Assembly (NCBI GenBank): GCA_007922195.1
Contig: ML682067.1
Location: forward strand, 8,471,418-8,535,417
Length of the DNA stretch: 64,000 nucleotides
DNA from: Podocnemis expansa
Taxonomy: Eukaryota; Chordata; Testudines; Podocnemididae
Direction: 5' to 3'
The position numbers and the translations under genes were made by a program. Shown here one piece after another: positions 11,746 to 24,134 of this stretch (within the stretch, counting starts at the first letter, position 1; each line of letters starts with the position of its first letter). The notes beneath the pieces are model-generated. The model did not search any database. It was not told where the DNA came from and worked only from the letters and a program-made list of their open reading frames with translations.

Positions 11746-14085
11746 TTTAAACAAAACAAAACAAAAGTTTATCTAAAAAGTTTTCCATATTTTTCCCTTG
11801 AAATTAGCAAGTTAAAATAATGAAGAAGAGAAAGATTTTCCCAGTCTCATTTATTGCTCATTTTAATAAAAAGGGCAACAACATTGTCTTCAAATCACTA
11901 GTGGCACTACTTGATAAGCATAAATTAGGGTCCAGCCTTTCTTTTACCTGTTTAACTCACTGAAAGTTTTGCCATCAGTTTCACTGGGAGTAGGATCTGC
12001 CTTCTGTAAATTTTTTAGCTGTCTAATCACCACCTAAGCAGACATTAATTAATCTAGGCATGGGAGATGGCGTATACTATTTTATAACACATTTGTGTTA
12101 AAAAGTAGATATATTTTCATTCGCTAGTAGTTATATTTGTTGTAATTTTACATTAAGATTCATTAGACTGTATTTTGCGATGTTGTTCACTTTATAAACT
12201 TCTTCAGTTATACACTCTTACTGTGCAGATGTGTGAAACAAGTTGAAGGACACAATTTTCAAAATAATGTTATGTATATATGAGAGAGAGAGAGAGATAA
12301 AGAGAGTTGAAGATAGGTAATCCTGTAGATACTTTATTCAAAACTATTCACATCACATGTACTTTTCTTTAAACATACACCTACTCATCTCTTCTAAATA
12401 CTATACTTATCTATAAAGATACATGGAAATTAACACAATGACCTAATACCTGAAAGGTGCTGAGAACCCATAACTCTTACAGAAGTCAATCAAATATGCC
12501 ACTATCAGGATCAGACTTTACCCAGGCACAAAAACAGAAGTAATATTTGGCTCAAGCAGACAACAAACAGCATTTTAATAAAACTTTAAAAGACCACATA
12601 TGCAAAAATAATTGTTTTACAGATTCCTTCTAATCAGTAATCACAATAGTTTATGACTGACTTAGGATATGATGCCTTCTGTTTAGAATCCCTTTATACT
12701 CCTAGGGTTTTAGCTCAAAGAAATAGCCCCCACACACCTCCACACCCCAGTTATCATAAAATACAAGCAGAACGTAAAATAATTAGAACAACTTAGAGAG
12801 CTGGGTGCAATGACAATCCTACAGGCCAAGTAGAAACAAAAAAATGCCCCAACCATGGACCCAAGTAAAAGGAAAGAGCTGAAATTTTAAAGTAGACAAA
12901 GATTAGAATATTTATTTTTTGCTATTGGAAAGGGTAATCTGAGGGCTACAATAAGGCTGGAAGGAAAGATGAGTGGCATTGTGTGTACTGGCTGTAGACA
13001 AAAGCAGAAAGAAATTGCTGACTAGAAGATGAAAGAAATATATGACATGGTAGTTTGGGTGGCAGGAAGACACATCAGCTAAATCTAATATAACAAGAGA
13101 GGCGCCATTCCAATAAAACATACACGTGTTCAAGTTAAGAACGAGAGCAATCACACTGACATCAATGAGGTGATATTTGTAGGGAGAAGTTGCCTAGACT
13201 TTAGCCATTGGTGACCTGTCATCAGGGTAGCAGTACTAGGGCAGAACCATCTCTAGACAGATGACCCATCCAGTATGCAAATTTACACTAGTGCAGTTTA
13301 CCTCAGTTTAAAGCAGGAAGGGAGGCTATACTGGTCCCACTTTGCCAGTCTATAGTAGGGACTTGCACAGGAGCAGCTGTACCAGTAGCTGGAATATAGT
13401 ATCAACAAAGCCTTAGACTATTCACGTATTTAAACTTAAGCATGTGCTTAAACACTTTGCTGGATCAGGGCCTGAGACAACAACCCGTGCCCCACCTATG
13501 GAAAACTTCAGGTAAACGATCCCTTTAGCAGTTGCTTTGAGCAGGCCCTTTGGCCTACTAGGCCTGTAAATTTTTTAGATTTATTAACATTCTAGCCCCT
13601 GTTTGTTTATGCGTTTCTACTAGGTAAATGTCTATAGTACAGCCTACATTTCTTTTTATTAGAAACCAGAAGTAGCATTGTGAAGGCAGTAACTCAGCTC
13701 TGGCAACTCCTCCTGGTCAGATACAGTATGGCAGCCATCTCCCCACTCAGTTTTGCTGCCAACGTCTTCTCTGCTTCTTTAATACTCTGCCTCTTCTTGT
13801 GACTTAGCCCTCACATCCAAGTTTCTCCCCTTCTGGGGTAGTCCAGAATCAAAAACAAGGGAAGTTAACACAAACAAAGTGAGCAAGATAAAGAGTGGTC
13901 AGTGACTCCCTCTGTGGGAATATCAGGATCTGGCCCTTTCTCTACTCAGTGAGGGGTCTTCAGGCAATGGCCCATAAGTGAGCTGTCCTTCTCCCCTTTA
14001 AAGCTTGCTCTGGCCTGTGCATACATTGCACCTATGACAGGCTGGAGCTGTCTGAGGCAGGAGCAGCTCCTTTACACTTGCTGTC
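11746..14085. other. No gene seen; one short (GA)n
   Basis: AT-rich, stop-rich. A short GA microsatellite lies at about 12281-12297. Around 13420-13470 there is an old repeat fragment ('aagcatgtgcttaaacac'). The only frames near 80 codons show no domain. Confidence 0.5.
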
Positions 14086-14088
14086 TAG

Positions 14089-14766
14089 GGCTATGTCTAC
14101 ACTAGAGGGCTCAGTTAAGCCAGCTTAATAAAGTATACTTTAAGCCATCTTAAAGTAGACCTTATCAAGCCAGCTTAGAGAGTCCACACTCAAAATGCCA
14201 GGAGACTGCCCACATCCACACTGGCAGCTGCTAGGTCACCCTAGGAGTGGTGCATTGGGGGTAGCTGGCCCATAGTGCATCACAGCAGAAGTGCCCCTCT
14301 CTTCCAGCCACTCCATTACTACCAGAAGTAAGTGACCACACCACCCCCTATATTATGCATGGCAACAGGAAGCCCGAGGAGGTCAGGGATCCTGATGTGC
14401 CCCAGCAATGTGCCAGCACAGCACTCCATACCCTCCATGCATTGGCCAGACTCTTTCAGGTGCTGGAGGGCAACTGCCAGCACAGGGGCAGGCCACAGCA
14501 GGCTGACCGCCTCATCCTCTCTGGGAGCTGGTGTGGACAGGATGCCCCACGCATCTGGACATGGGAAACCAGCAGTGACTGGTAGCACCTGATTGGTCTC
14601 ACCACCTGGGATGATGACCACTGGCTGCAGAACCTGCAGATGAGAAAGAGCACCTTCCTCCAGCTGCAAATGCTTAAATCAACTTAATTCCAAATGAAGC
14701 CTGGGCTTTGCTTAAGTTGACTTAAGGGGCTTTATGGTGACTTAAGCCCCTAGTGTAGACACAACC
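14089..14766. mobile_element. PIF/Harbinger-derived element, TSD TAG
   Basis: Ends 'ggctatgtctacactagagg' and 'cccctagtgtagacacaacc' are inverted repeats, flanked by TAG at 14086-14088 and 14767-14769. Outer parts consist of 'agccagcttaa' and 'aagttgacttaa' motifs; the middle is GC-richer and holds a transposase remnant (14355-14670). This copy links the non-coding 'tgtctacac' elements elsewhere in the window to a coding parent. Confidence 0.88.
14355..14670 (+). pseudogene. Harbinger transposase N-terminal remnant
   Basis: One reading frame runs from 14355 to about 14670 with a single in-frame TAG at 14583-14585. Past the stop it reads 'WDDDHWLQNLQMRKSTFLQL', which resembles the N-terminal signature of PIF/Harbinger (HARBI1-like) transposases (W-D-D-x-x-W-L-Q-N-F-x-M...TF..LC). 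The catalytic DDE domain is absent, so this is a deletion derivative with no activity. The preceding 75 codons are not recognised on their own but share the frame. The match is from memory of the family; a profile search would settle it. Confidence 0.65.
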
Positions 14767-14769
14767 TAG

Positions 14770-16272
14770 GATAGGATTTGCATTCCCCACCACAAACAGT
14801 TACAAATTTGACAAAAACCTCCCCAAAAAAATGGCCTACCCTTCCTCTTACTGAATTTGTAAAAAGCACATTGCAGCATTTCACGTCCTCTCCAATCAGT
14901 TGAAATAGTGGGTAGGGTCCAACTGCAAGCACACCCCCCCCAGTTTTGGTGGTTCAGTCTAAATTTTGTTCACTGTCTTGCACTAAGAATATACTTGGAA
15001 GGACTTAAGGATTGTGAATGGTCATGGAGAAGGGAAGCTATTATCTTTATTCTTAGCTAATAGATCTGTGTACTAAAGATCACCTTCTGTGAGCATGATG
15101 CTTTGAAAACGTGATGAAAGATTTCAGAGTTAAACTTCCTGTTAGTAGAAGCCACACCCACTCCCAGTCAATTCACTGTTTTTTCCAGGATTGCATTAGC
15201 ATTTTGCTTCCATAAGACCAGTCTAGCTCTTGTTTCGCAGTAGGTGTCTTTTGTTACTTCATCAGTAAGCTGCTCATCTGCTTAGTTTACAATTTAATGC
15301 AAATTCCTTAAGACCACATGTTTGGTCTTGGCCTTTAATATTTGCATTTCATCCTTATATGTATGGTGATTGTTCTTAGCAGAGATTTAGTTGTAACTTA
15401 ATGTTTATATGCTTCTGACAGAGAACTGTATATCCTTTCAGAAGCTTCTCAGAATTGAACTGACTTCTACACCCAGTATTCAGTCATATAAATCTTTTTT
15501 AATAAAAAGAACTCTACTGAGATAACAATATCTTTTGATTTAACCTGAACATCTGATGGAGTCTCTCATCTTCTATTTCTCTTTCATGGCCATATGGTAT
15601 ATTAGTTCCTATCTCCAATGTACAGTTTTATGTGGGTGGTATTGACTCTTAGTCGTAATTTAACAAAAAATCATATCATAATGAAGCTATGAAGGCAGGC
15701 ACTACCGGTACCTCAACTCCTAAGCCTTCTAGGCTGTAGCATCTGCTGGTATCACAATAAACACTAACTAGAAGGAAGAGATTTACTAAGGTTGGCAGAA
15801 AAAAAGGTAGCTATACACTCAGCACAGCTCTTTAGTCAATCAAACAAAACACTGTAGCTCTTAAATCATCCCCTCAGGGTCACTCTGCTACCTGGGTACA
15901 AGTACATCTCGTCACTGTTTTAATCTAATTCTTAATGGCCCTTTTCCTACAAAAAGTCTGTTGACTTGCATAACTTAAAAACAAAATGAAGCAATTATTT
16001 TGTCCAAATCCATTCTTGATAAAGTAAAAATTTCTATTAAGAAAAATGGGTCTGTTGTAAACTGTGCAAAATTTGCACATTATCATCACTTCCTCTCTCC
16101 TTCATATTTTTAACCATGAAATGTTCCCATGCTCTATGAGGTTTTAGTTGCCTAGAAGTCAGGCTGCCCCTTCTAATCCATCCATCTCTTAAAGGCAAAT
16201 CAATATAGTGCTCAGTCCCATTTTGCAAGATATGGCTAGGGTCCTAGTCCACTTTCTTTATGTCTCAGACAC
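14770..16272. other. No gene seen
   Basis: AT-rich, stop-rich on both strands. Nothing recognised. Confidence 0.5.
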
Positions 16273-16275
16273 TCA

Positions 16276-16879
16276 GGGCTTGTCTACACTGAGAGTGGGA
16301 TTATAATTCAATTTTAAGCAGTTGAATTACAGAAGGCAAAGGTGAATGATCACAGCAGATTGCTTGCTCGGTGTCTCACACTCCCACTGCTGACTCTACT
16401 TCCTGAAATGCACTGCAATGTGGGTAGCAGGCACAGAGGCTTGCAAGAAGGCAGTTGTGCCCTGCTCACTCCTCTGCCACTCTTTGCTAAAGGAAAAAAA
16501 AGCAAGAAAAGCTTTCTTTTCTATTTCTCTGTCACAAGCACAACAAACAGGCACAGTGCTACATGCAGAGAAAGGAATTAAGTGAAACCTTTCCAGGGCT
16601 GCAGGCAGGAGAACAGCTATGTTGCTATGGTGCAACATACACTGGAAAAACTGGAAAAGCTGCTCTGTGGCTACATAGACCTAAATTCGAAATTTTAGAT
16701 TTCAACCTCAGTACTATGTTGCTTGCAGGGATAGTGTTAACACATTGAATTGCAGCTCCTTTTCTTCTCTCTCTCTCTCTCTTTTTTTTTAATTTATTGC
16801 TCTGACAGTGGAGACACAGGCTGCAGCAGCTGAGGTAAGCAACATTATGTTGAACTTCACTGTTAGAGTAGACCAGGGC
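16276..16879. mobile_element. Harbinger-like MITE, TSD TCA
   Basis: Left end 'gggcttgtctacactgag' and right end 'tagagtagaccagggc' are diverged inverted repeats, flanked by TCA at 16273-16275 and 16880-16882. It contains a CT-rich run (16760-16790). No coding capacity. Confidence 0.6.
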
Positions 16880-16882
16880 TCA

Positions 16883-17800
16883 TAAATGTTAAGGCCAGAA
16901 GATATCATTGTGATCATCTAGTCTGACCTGCTGCTGCACACGGCAAGCCACAGAACCTCAACCACCCTCTCCTATAATAGACCCACAACCTCTAGTTGAG
17001 CTAAAGGAGTCATCAAAGCATGATTTAAAGAGTTCAAGTTGCAGAACTTTATTGTTAACCAGCAAGTGACTTCCACTCCATGCTGTAAAGAAAGTTGAAA
17101 AAACTCCAGGGTTTCTAGTAATCTGATCTGGGGGGGAACCCCATCCCAACCCCAAATATAGCAATCAACTGAGAATCCTGATTGTGTGGGCAAGATCCAC
17201 CAGCCAGGCACCTGGGAAAGCAATCACTATAGTAACTCAGAGCCCTCGACATCTACTGCCTCATCTCTGGCCTTTGGTGATTTTTGATACTAGAAGTCAC
17301 AGATGTCACTGTAGGAACTCTTATACCATCCCTTCCATAAACATCAAGCTAAGTCTTGAAGTCAGCTAAGTATTCTGCCCCCACAGCTCCCTTGGGAAGC
17401 TCACTCATGTGAACGTCACTCCTCTGATGGTTAAAAACCTTCATCTAATTGCAATCTTAAAGTTATTGAAAGCCAGTTTACATCCATTTGTTCTGCAGTG
17501 AGTGCTGGCACTGAACTTAAATAACTGCTCCTTCTCTGATATTTCTCTCTCTGATGTATTTATAGAGCGCAATAATATCCTCCCTTCAACCTTTGTTTTA
17601 TTAGGCTAAAAAAAGTCAAATGCCTTGAGTCTCTTCTCATAAGGTCAGTTTTCCATTCCTCCGATCATCTCAGGAACATTTCTCTGCACCTGTTAAGGTT
17701 CCAATTCCTCCATCTTAAACTTGGGAGACCAAAATAGGCCACAGTATTTCAGATGAGATCTCTCTAGTGCCTTGTGTAATGACAGTAGCATCTCCCTATC
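16883..17800 (-). mobile_element. CR1-type LINE 3' part, older subfamily
   Basis: Starts with 'ggccagaagatatcattgtg' and 'catctagtctgacctgctgc', the reverse of a CR1 3' end of the 'gtcagactagatgat' type, and continues through 3' UTR and RT C-terminal sequence, for example the complement of 'gagaagagactcaaggc'. Heavily decayed. Confidence 0.75.
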
Positions 17801-17833
17801 TCTACTGGAAATCCATCACCTGATGCATCATAA

Positions 17834-19430
17834 GATTATGTAATGGTACCCAGATGATTCTGCATGATATTTCTACTAATAAACTTTATTCTTCATGCAG
17901 TTTGCAACCATCTGGGACATTTATTAACTCTCTGGAAAGATAAAAATACCCATTTAACCATGGTTCCCCAACATGCTTAGGAGACCTCTAGAGCAATGCT
18001 TGTTGAAATTTGCATAAATTCTGCATTTATGAAAGACTGAGCAGTGCCTGAAGATTAACACTTCTGGCAGTTGTTTTGTGTGAAAAAAATGGCTAGTCAC
18101 AGAGTAGAGCTCATTTACATACATTTTTAAATGGAACTATGTTTAATATCTGTGCACCAATTGAAAATATTGTTACACTGAATGCAGAATAATTCAGTAC
18201 ACCATGAGAATGCAATGTTAAAGAATCAATAGGTAACTAAGATATACATTAAATATTACATTCTCTCGTAGTGATTAAGAATTTTTTAAATACAGCATTA
18301 CTTGGTAAAAGGCCCTGTTCTTGCTTTGACTGAAATCTGTCTCAAAATTCCCACTGACTTAAATTGAAGCAGAATCAAGACTCAGATTTGTATATAGTAT
18401 ATCCAGAGAGAGGTGCACCATATTGAGTTATTATTTTGACTGTAACCAGCATTATATGAACTAAACTGGCTGTGTAGAGAGGTGAGAATGTGTGCCTTTT
18501 GGTTTCTGAATAACTCCTTTCAAATCTGAATCCATATCACTCATTAAGTTATCTAAGACATACACTAGAGTTCTTGGGGGTTTTTCATTGTGATTTTTTT
18601 CTGAATGGAAAAATTGCTTGATCAATTTTTTCATGGAAAGCACTTAAAGTCTTCAGATCAGTGATACTCTACATGTTACCCTTCCATGCAGACAGAGAGG
18701 CCACATGAGGCCAAAGCACAAAATAGCTCAATTTAGGTACTGCCCTGAGTTGGAGATGTTGGAAATACAGGGCCACAGAGGAACTGGGCACAGTCCTTTC
18801 CTGGGCAACATGCTGTGTAAAAGGGAACATAGGAGGGACACTTACTACTGCAGCATGGGGAAAGAAGACCTGGCCTTTCCTCCTCCCTGTCTGATTTGGG
18901 ATGGTTGTGCCTAGTTGGGAAACACAGGGGAAAAAACCACTGAGCTTCCCTTTCTACAACTGAGATTGTCCCTTGCATGAGAGAGAGGCCCTTTCTGTGC
19001 ATCCATACAATGTTCATAGACAATCTAGCATATAATGCTTATATAGGCTCAAAAGTTATCCCTTCCCTTAAAGAAAGCTACAAAGGATTACAGGATCCAG
19101 GTATACAGTATGTCATTTGTTTGGTGCTCATCAGCTGAGCAGATGCTAAAAATTAAATTATTCCTTAGTGATCAGCTGACTTTCAGCAGTCAGCCAGCCA
19201 GGCCAAATGATTTAAGGTTTACTAGGGTTGACATTATATCTATTTTATACTATTTTATTGTTGTGTGTGCTTTTTCTGCCCACATTCCACATGCTTCTTT
19301 AAAAAAAAATCACCTAATTGATCATCAGGCATAAAGGTAAATTTTAAAAGTTAAGATAATTAATTGCTTGGTATTTCATTAAACTGGGTTACATTATACA
19401 ATATGTTAATTAAAATGAAGGTATTTTACA
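17834..19430 (+). repeat. Left arm of large inverted duplication
   Basis: Pairs in inverted orientation with 21205-23317. About 18670-19232 appears base-for-base identical to its partner: frames at 18705-18914 and 18733-19023 give the same proteins as those at 22008-22217 and 21899-22189. Outside this core the arms are diverged with indels, for example 18541-18655 against 22485-22580. The arm lacks the two transposons that interrupt the right arm. The shared frames show no known domain and I do not call them genes. Confidence 0.92.
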
Positions 19431-21204
19431 TTTTTCTTTGGGGCTAGGCAGTTTTCAAGTATGATGTTAAACAAGAGAACAAAATAAAACCTATTTTTTA
19501 ACATTATTGGTTTTATCTTAAATTTGGACTTATTTTTCTCTGTTTATAATGTAAAGCTTCCAATTTAGGCAATTGGGTCTTCATATTTATTAATGTACAT
19601 CAAACCTCTTATGATATTTTGAGTTTAATTCAAGTCTTGGGACCAGGTCATTTGCTTGTGATGCCCATTATCTTTACCATTCTTTGCTGTGCTGATTTAG
19701 ATCTACTGACACAGTAAAGATATTTATATTACAACTCTAATGTTTCCCATTTAACTTTGTGTGCTAATAATTGTTTTTCAAGGTATTCTGGAGTGATTTC
19801 TTTGATGGTTCTGATATAAAGTTATTGATTGACTAAAACAATAGATCTCTGCTGGCTTTAATCTTAATACTGCTAACAGTGTTTTAAAACAAAATCTGTC
19901 ATAACTATTATTAATTATACTATGAATTTGACAATTTAAAAGGATAACCAGAAGCCATCACAGGATAAGATTTGGTGGCCATAGTCTGGTTGCTAGATTA
20001 GAAGAAAGGTTTCAATATCACAAAAACAAACTTCTCAATTGGCATTGTTAATCTTAACAAAAACTAGTCAAAGAGAACATACTACTCTTTCATCAATAAG
20101 GTGACCTTTCCAGAACAAGGGTAAGTGAGTTTGCAGTAGTTTGTGGAAAAGTTTGCACTGCTGCCATCCCTGTTCCATGAACAAAAGCCAGCTCTGACAA
20201 TTCTGTACCTTTCACAAGCACTTTATTTATGTTTGAAAACAGATCCCTGTGACAAGCTTGCTAACAACAGTCTTTATTGCTTTGAGATGCTTTACTTCCA
20301 GCACATGATCAGAGATTAACCAGTTCACAACATGGTTCTAACTTTAGAGCACCATTAATTATTTCTTCCTTATAAATCTACTGAATGTCTAAGCATTTTG
20401 AGAATGATTGTATTGTTTAAATATCTTCCTATCTGTTATAAAATAGCACAAATATTTAATTTCAAACAAACAGTTTTGAAGTATCTGTCTACAGTCAATG
20501 ACAGACCCTGCACAGAGAAGTGTAGCTGTAAATGTTTTGAAAATTAGCATGCTAAACTTTGAAAATCTAAAACAAAATATAAAAAGAACACAGTTGTCAT
20601 TCTTACTAAATCACTTTTTTGGAGGCAGTATTTTCATTTTCCAAAATATGGATTGCATGTAGTGTAATGGGGTTGATTGGTTGAGGGGAACGGTAACAGC
20701 ACTTTTCTTGGATAACTCAGATCTGTAATGGAACAAAAAATTTTGCCATCTGATGCCTCTTCAGTAGCCTAGCTAAAGACTCTTGTGTGACCACTTTTAC
20801 AAGTGTAAAGGTGTCCATATCTTAAAAACTACCAGGACACTTGGCACCAACCCTCCAGTTGGCACTTTTAGCAGAGAGCAAGGACTAAATGGGCAAGGAG
20901 ACTGAACTGAACTCTGTCCCTTAGAACAGTGGTTTCCAACGTTTTCAGTAACATGGCACACTTTGATGAGACAAACAATTCCACAGTGCACCCACTTTTT
21001 GCAGCTGAACTGATTGCTACTATCTTCAATCTAGTTTCTATCTTCAATCTAGTCTCAATCTATCTTCTAGTTTCTTCTAGTTTCTATCTTCTATCTAGTT
21101 TCAATCTATTTTCTAGCTGATTGCTAGTTTCCATCTAGTTGCTTTCCATACGGAAAAAATATGCATAGGAAAATAGATTGTTCTGTCTAGGGAGACAAAT
21201 TGAG
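19431..21204. other. Spacer of the inverted duplication
   Basis: AT-rich, no gene. At 20927 an hAT-type terminus 'cagtggtttccaacgttttc' begins but no matching right end is seen. From about 21025 to 21150 there is an imperfect low-complexity repeat built on 'tctagtttctatct'. Confidence 0.6.
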
Positions 21205-21255
21205 ACAAGTTTAAAACACTTCCATTTCATTAACACCTGGTAGAATGTTACTCAG

Positions 21256-21510
21256 CCCTAGTCTACACTTGGGCAAAATTTGGAAGCAGTCCACCACCAT
21301 TTATGCAAGGAACATCAAAGTCCTTGAGTAAACGGTGGCAACTTTTTAACCACAAATCACTTGCAGTTGGCTTTCCCTTATGCCCTTTGACCCCGCCAGG
21401 ACTTCTGGGATTGGCTTCCAGGAGCAGCGTGGCAAGTTCATGCTCACCATGATTCCCTGAAGCCCACACTGATGGCAGCAAATCTGCTGCCGTCTGTATA
21501 GACATATCCC
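21256..21510. mobile_element. Harbinger-like MITE, TSD CAG
   Basis: Left end 'ccctagtctacacttgggc' and right end 'gtctgtatagacatatccc' are diverged inverted repeats flanked by CAG at 21253-21255 and 21511-21513. The left arm of the duplication has the uninterrupted site near 19385, so the insertion came after duplication or was lost cleanly from the other arm. Confidence 0.7.
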
Positions 21511-22255
21511 CAGTTTAAAGAAATGCCAAGCAATTAATTACCTTAAGTTTTAAAATTTACTTTTATACCTGATGACCATGATGTGAGTTAAAAAAAAAAC
21601 AAAACACCACATGTGGAATGTTGGCAGAAAAAGCACACACAACAATAAAATAGAATAAAAAACAAAATAGGATTAAATACATTATTAATGTCAACCCTAG
21701 TAAACCTTAAATCATTTGGCCTGGCTGGCTGACTGCTGAAAGTCAGCTGATCACTAAGGAATAATTTAATTTTTAGCATCTGCTCAGCTGATGAGCACCA
21801 AACAAATGACATACTGTATACCTGGATCCTGTAATCCTTTGTAGCTTTCTTTAAGGGAAGGGATAACTTTTGAGCCTATATAAGCATTATATGCTAGATT
21901 GTCTATGAACATTGTATGGATGCACAGAAAGGGCCTCTCTCTCATGCAAGGGACAATCTCAGTTGTAGAAAGGGAAGCTCAGTGGTTTTTTCCCCTGTGT
22001 TTCCCAACTAGGCACAACCATCCCAAATCAGACAGGGAGGAGGAAAGGCCAGGTCTTCTTTCCCCATGCTGCAGTAGTAAGTGTCCCTCCTATGTTCCCT
22101 TTTACACAGCATGTTGCCCAGGAAAGGACTGTGCCCAGTTCCTCTGTGGCCCTGTATTTCCAACATCTCCAACTCAGGGCAGTACCTAAATTGAGCTATT
22201 TTGTGCTTTGGCCTCATGTGGCCTCTCTGTCTGCATGGAAGGGTAACATGTAGAG

Positions 22256-22465
22256 CAGGGGTCTCAAACTCAAATCACCATGAGGGCTGCATGATGACTA
22301 GTAGAGGGCCACATAAGGGCTAGTACATTAGCCCAAGGGCTGCACCACAAAAACCTTTTCATACAACTATATTGCAAATATTGGTTACAACAGTGTTGTT
22401 GAGGGCTGCAGGAAATAACCGTAGGGGCCACATGCAGCCCGCAGGCCATGTGTTTGAGACCCCTG
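22256..22465. mobile_element. Short non-autonomous hAT element
   Basis: Ends 'caggggtctcaaactc' and 'gtttgagacccctg' are inverted repeats. Target duplications are 'atgtagag' at 22248-22255 and 'atatagag' at 22466-22473 (7 of 8). The empty site is present in the left arm at 18667-18674 ('ctctacat' on the plus strand). Confidence 0.93.
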
Positions 22466-23597
22466 ATATAGAGTATCACTGATCTGAAGACTTCAAGTGC
22501 CTTCCATGAAAAAACTGATCCAGCAATTCTTCCATTTAGAAACGAAAAGCCACAACGAAAAATCCCCCAAGAACTCTAGTTTATGGTTAAGATGACTTAA
22601 ATGAGTGATATATGTTTAAGTCTGAACGGAGTTATTCAGAATCCAAATGGCACACATACTAGCCTCTATATGCAGCCACCATAATTCACATATTCATAAT
22701 GCTGGTTACAATCAGCATAACAACAAAATATGCTCTCTTGATAGATTTTTAACTTGATAAAGGACAGATGGTTAGAGGATAGATGGATAATATGCAGATC
22801 TGAGTCTTGATTCTGCTTCTATTTAAGTCAGTGGGAATTTTGTGATATATTTCAGTGGAGGCAAGAGCAGGGCCATTTATCAAATAACATTACATTGGAA
22901 AAAATATTAAACACTACGAAACAAGGCTATTTTTAAAGTATATCTAACAGTTACCTACTGATTCTTTAGCATCACTTTCTGATGGAGGAGTACAGAATCA
23001 TTCTACATTCAGTGTAACAATATTTTCATTCAGTGCAGATATTAAATATAGTTCCTTTTTAAAAGATACACAAATGAGCTCCATTCTATGTGATTAGATT
23101 TTTATTTATTTATTACACACAGTACAACTGTCAGAAATGTTAATTTTCATATGCAGCTCTCATAAGCATGTTGGGGAGCCTGTGTTTATTTTAATAGACA
23201 TTTTTATCTTTTGAAATAGTTAACAAATGTCCCAGGTAATTGCAGTGGAAAGGCATGCTTGATAAAGTTTACTAGTGGAAAATAACAAGTAGAATCATCT
23301 GGGTACTGTTACATAATAGTTCTGGAGTTAAAGAAGTGTGTAGTGTACATTTGATAATTTTTTATTTCTGAGAGTCATAGTTTATTTGATTATAAGGCCC
23401 AGAAGAAATACCTTTATTTCATTTGCTGAAATACAAAAAGAAAAGAAGCTGACCCATGCTACATAATTTGCAACTGTTGAAGATAAAAATGGATCACTTA
23501 TGTGTGCTTCTCTCATAAAACAAGATTAATATAATAATCAGTTAATGATAATTTTGTTAAGTTCAAGAAAATATGTTTAACATTTAGAACATTTGTA

Positions 23598-23707
23598 ATT
23601 TCCACCAGCTTCAAAGCATCTGATGAAGTGGGATTTTCTCCCACAAAAGCTCATGAAATGAATAAATTTGCTAGCCTTTAAGTGCCACAGGACTCCTTGT
23701 TTGTTTT
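23598..23707 (+). mobile_element. 110-bp PLE mini-copy
   Basis: Exact 10-bp target duplications 'aacatttgta' flank it at 23588-23597 and 23708-23717. The whole element is the PLE 3' region from just upstream of the hammerhead-like core (23620-23648) to 'ccttgtttgtttt'. CTGATGA is intact but the second core element is AAAA instead of GAAA. No inverted arm. This is strong evidence that the unit moves by retrotransposition with 5' truncation. Confidence 0.85.
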
Positions 23708-24134
23708 AACATTTGTACATTGTATTAATAATGCTAGAACAAAAATGTTTTTAATAGACCCATTCCAAGTTACATTATAATTTGTTCAAGTTTTTTAACA
23801 GTAACAATTAAATTCCATTTCATAAACATTTTTGTAATATGTCTACACACAAGGACATGTTCTAATACTCAATGAGCAGAGTCATAACTTTCAACAGTTT
23901 CAAGGTTTAAAATACCAATCAATGACTAGTTAATAGAAAGTTAAAAGATCATCTTGAGACTGCAAGCACCACAGCAGGGTTTAAAATAGTAAAAATGCAA
24001 CAAATCTCAGCAGAAATAACATGATACATTTTAACACTATCTGTGACAATTACAGGAAAATACTTAAGATTCACCTCTCTGGATTATATTTGCCTTTAGC
24101 TTCATCATATGGAACAACATTAAATAGCTTAGTG

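Larger units (their letters stand above)
21205..23317 (-). repeat. Right arm of large inverted duplication
   Basis: Reverse complement of 17834-19430, enlarged by a 255-bp MITE (21256-21510) and a 210-bp hAT element (22256-22465). Aligning across either insert restores continuity with the left arm. The outermost match is around 'agtacccagatgattcta' (on the reverse strand) near 23295-23317. The inner limit near 21205 is approximate. Confidence 0.9.

Noticed and set aside
18705..19023. Overlapping frames identical in both arms of the inverted duplication
   Set aside because: Identity follows from DNA identity on both strands; no domain, and frames on both strands are equally kept, so coding constraint is not shown.
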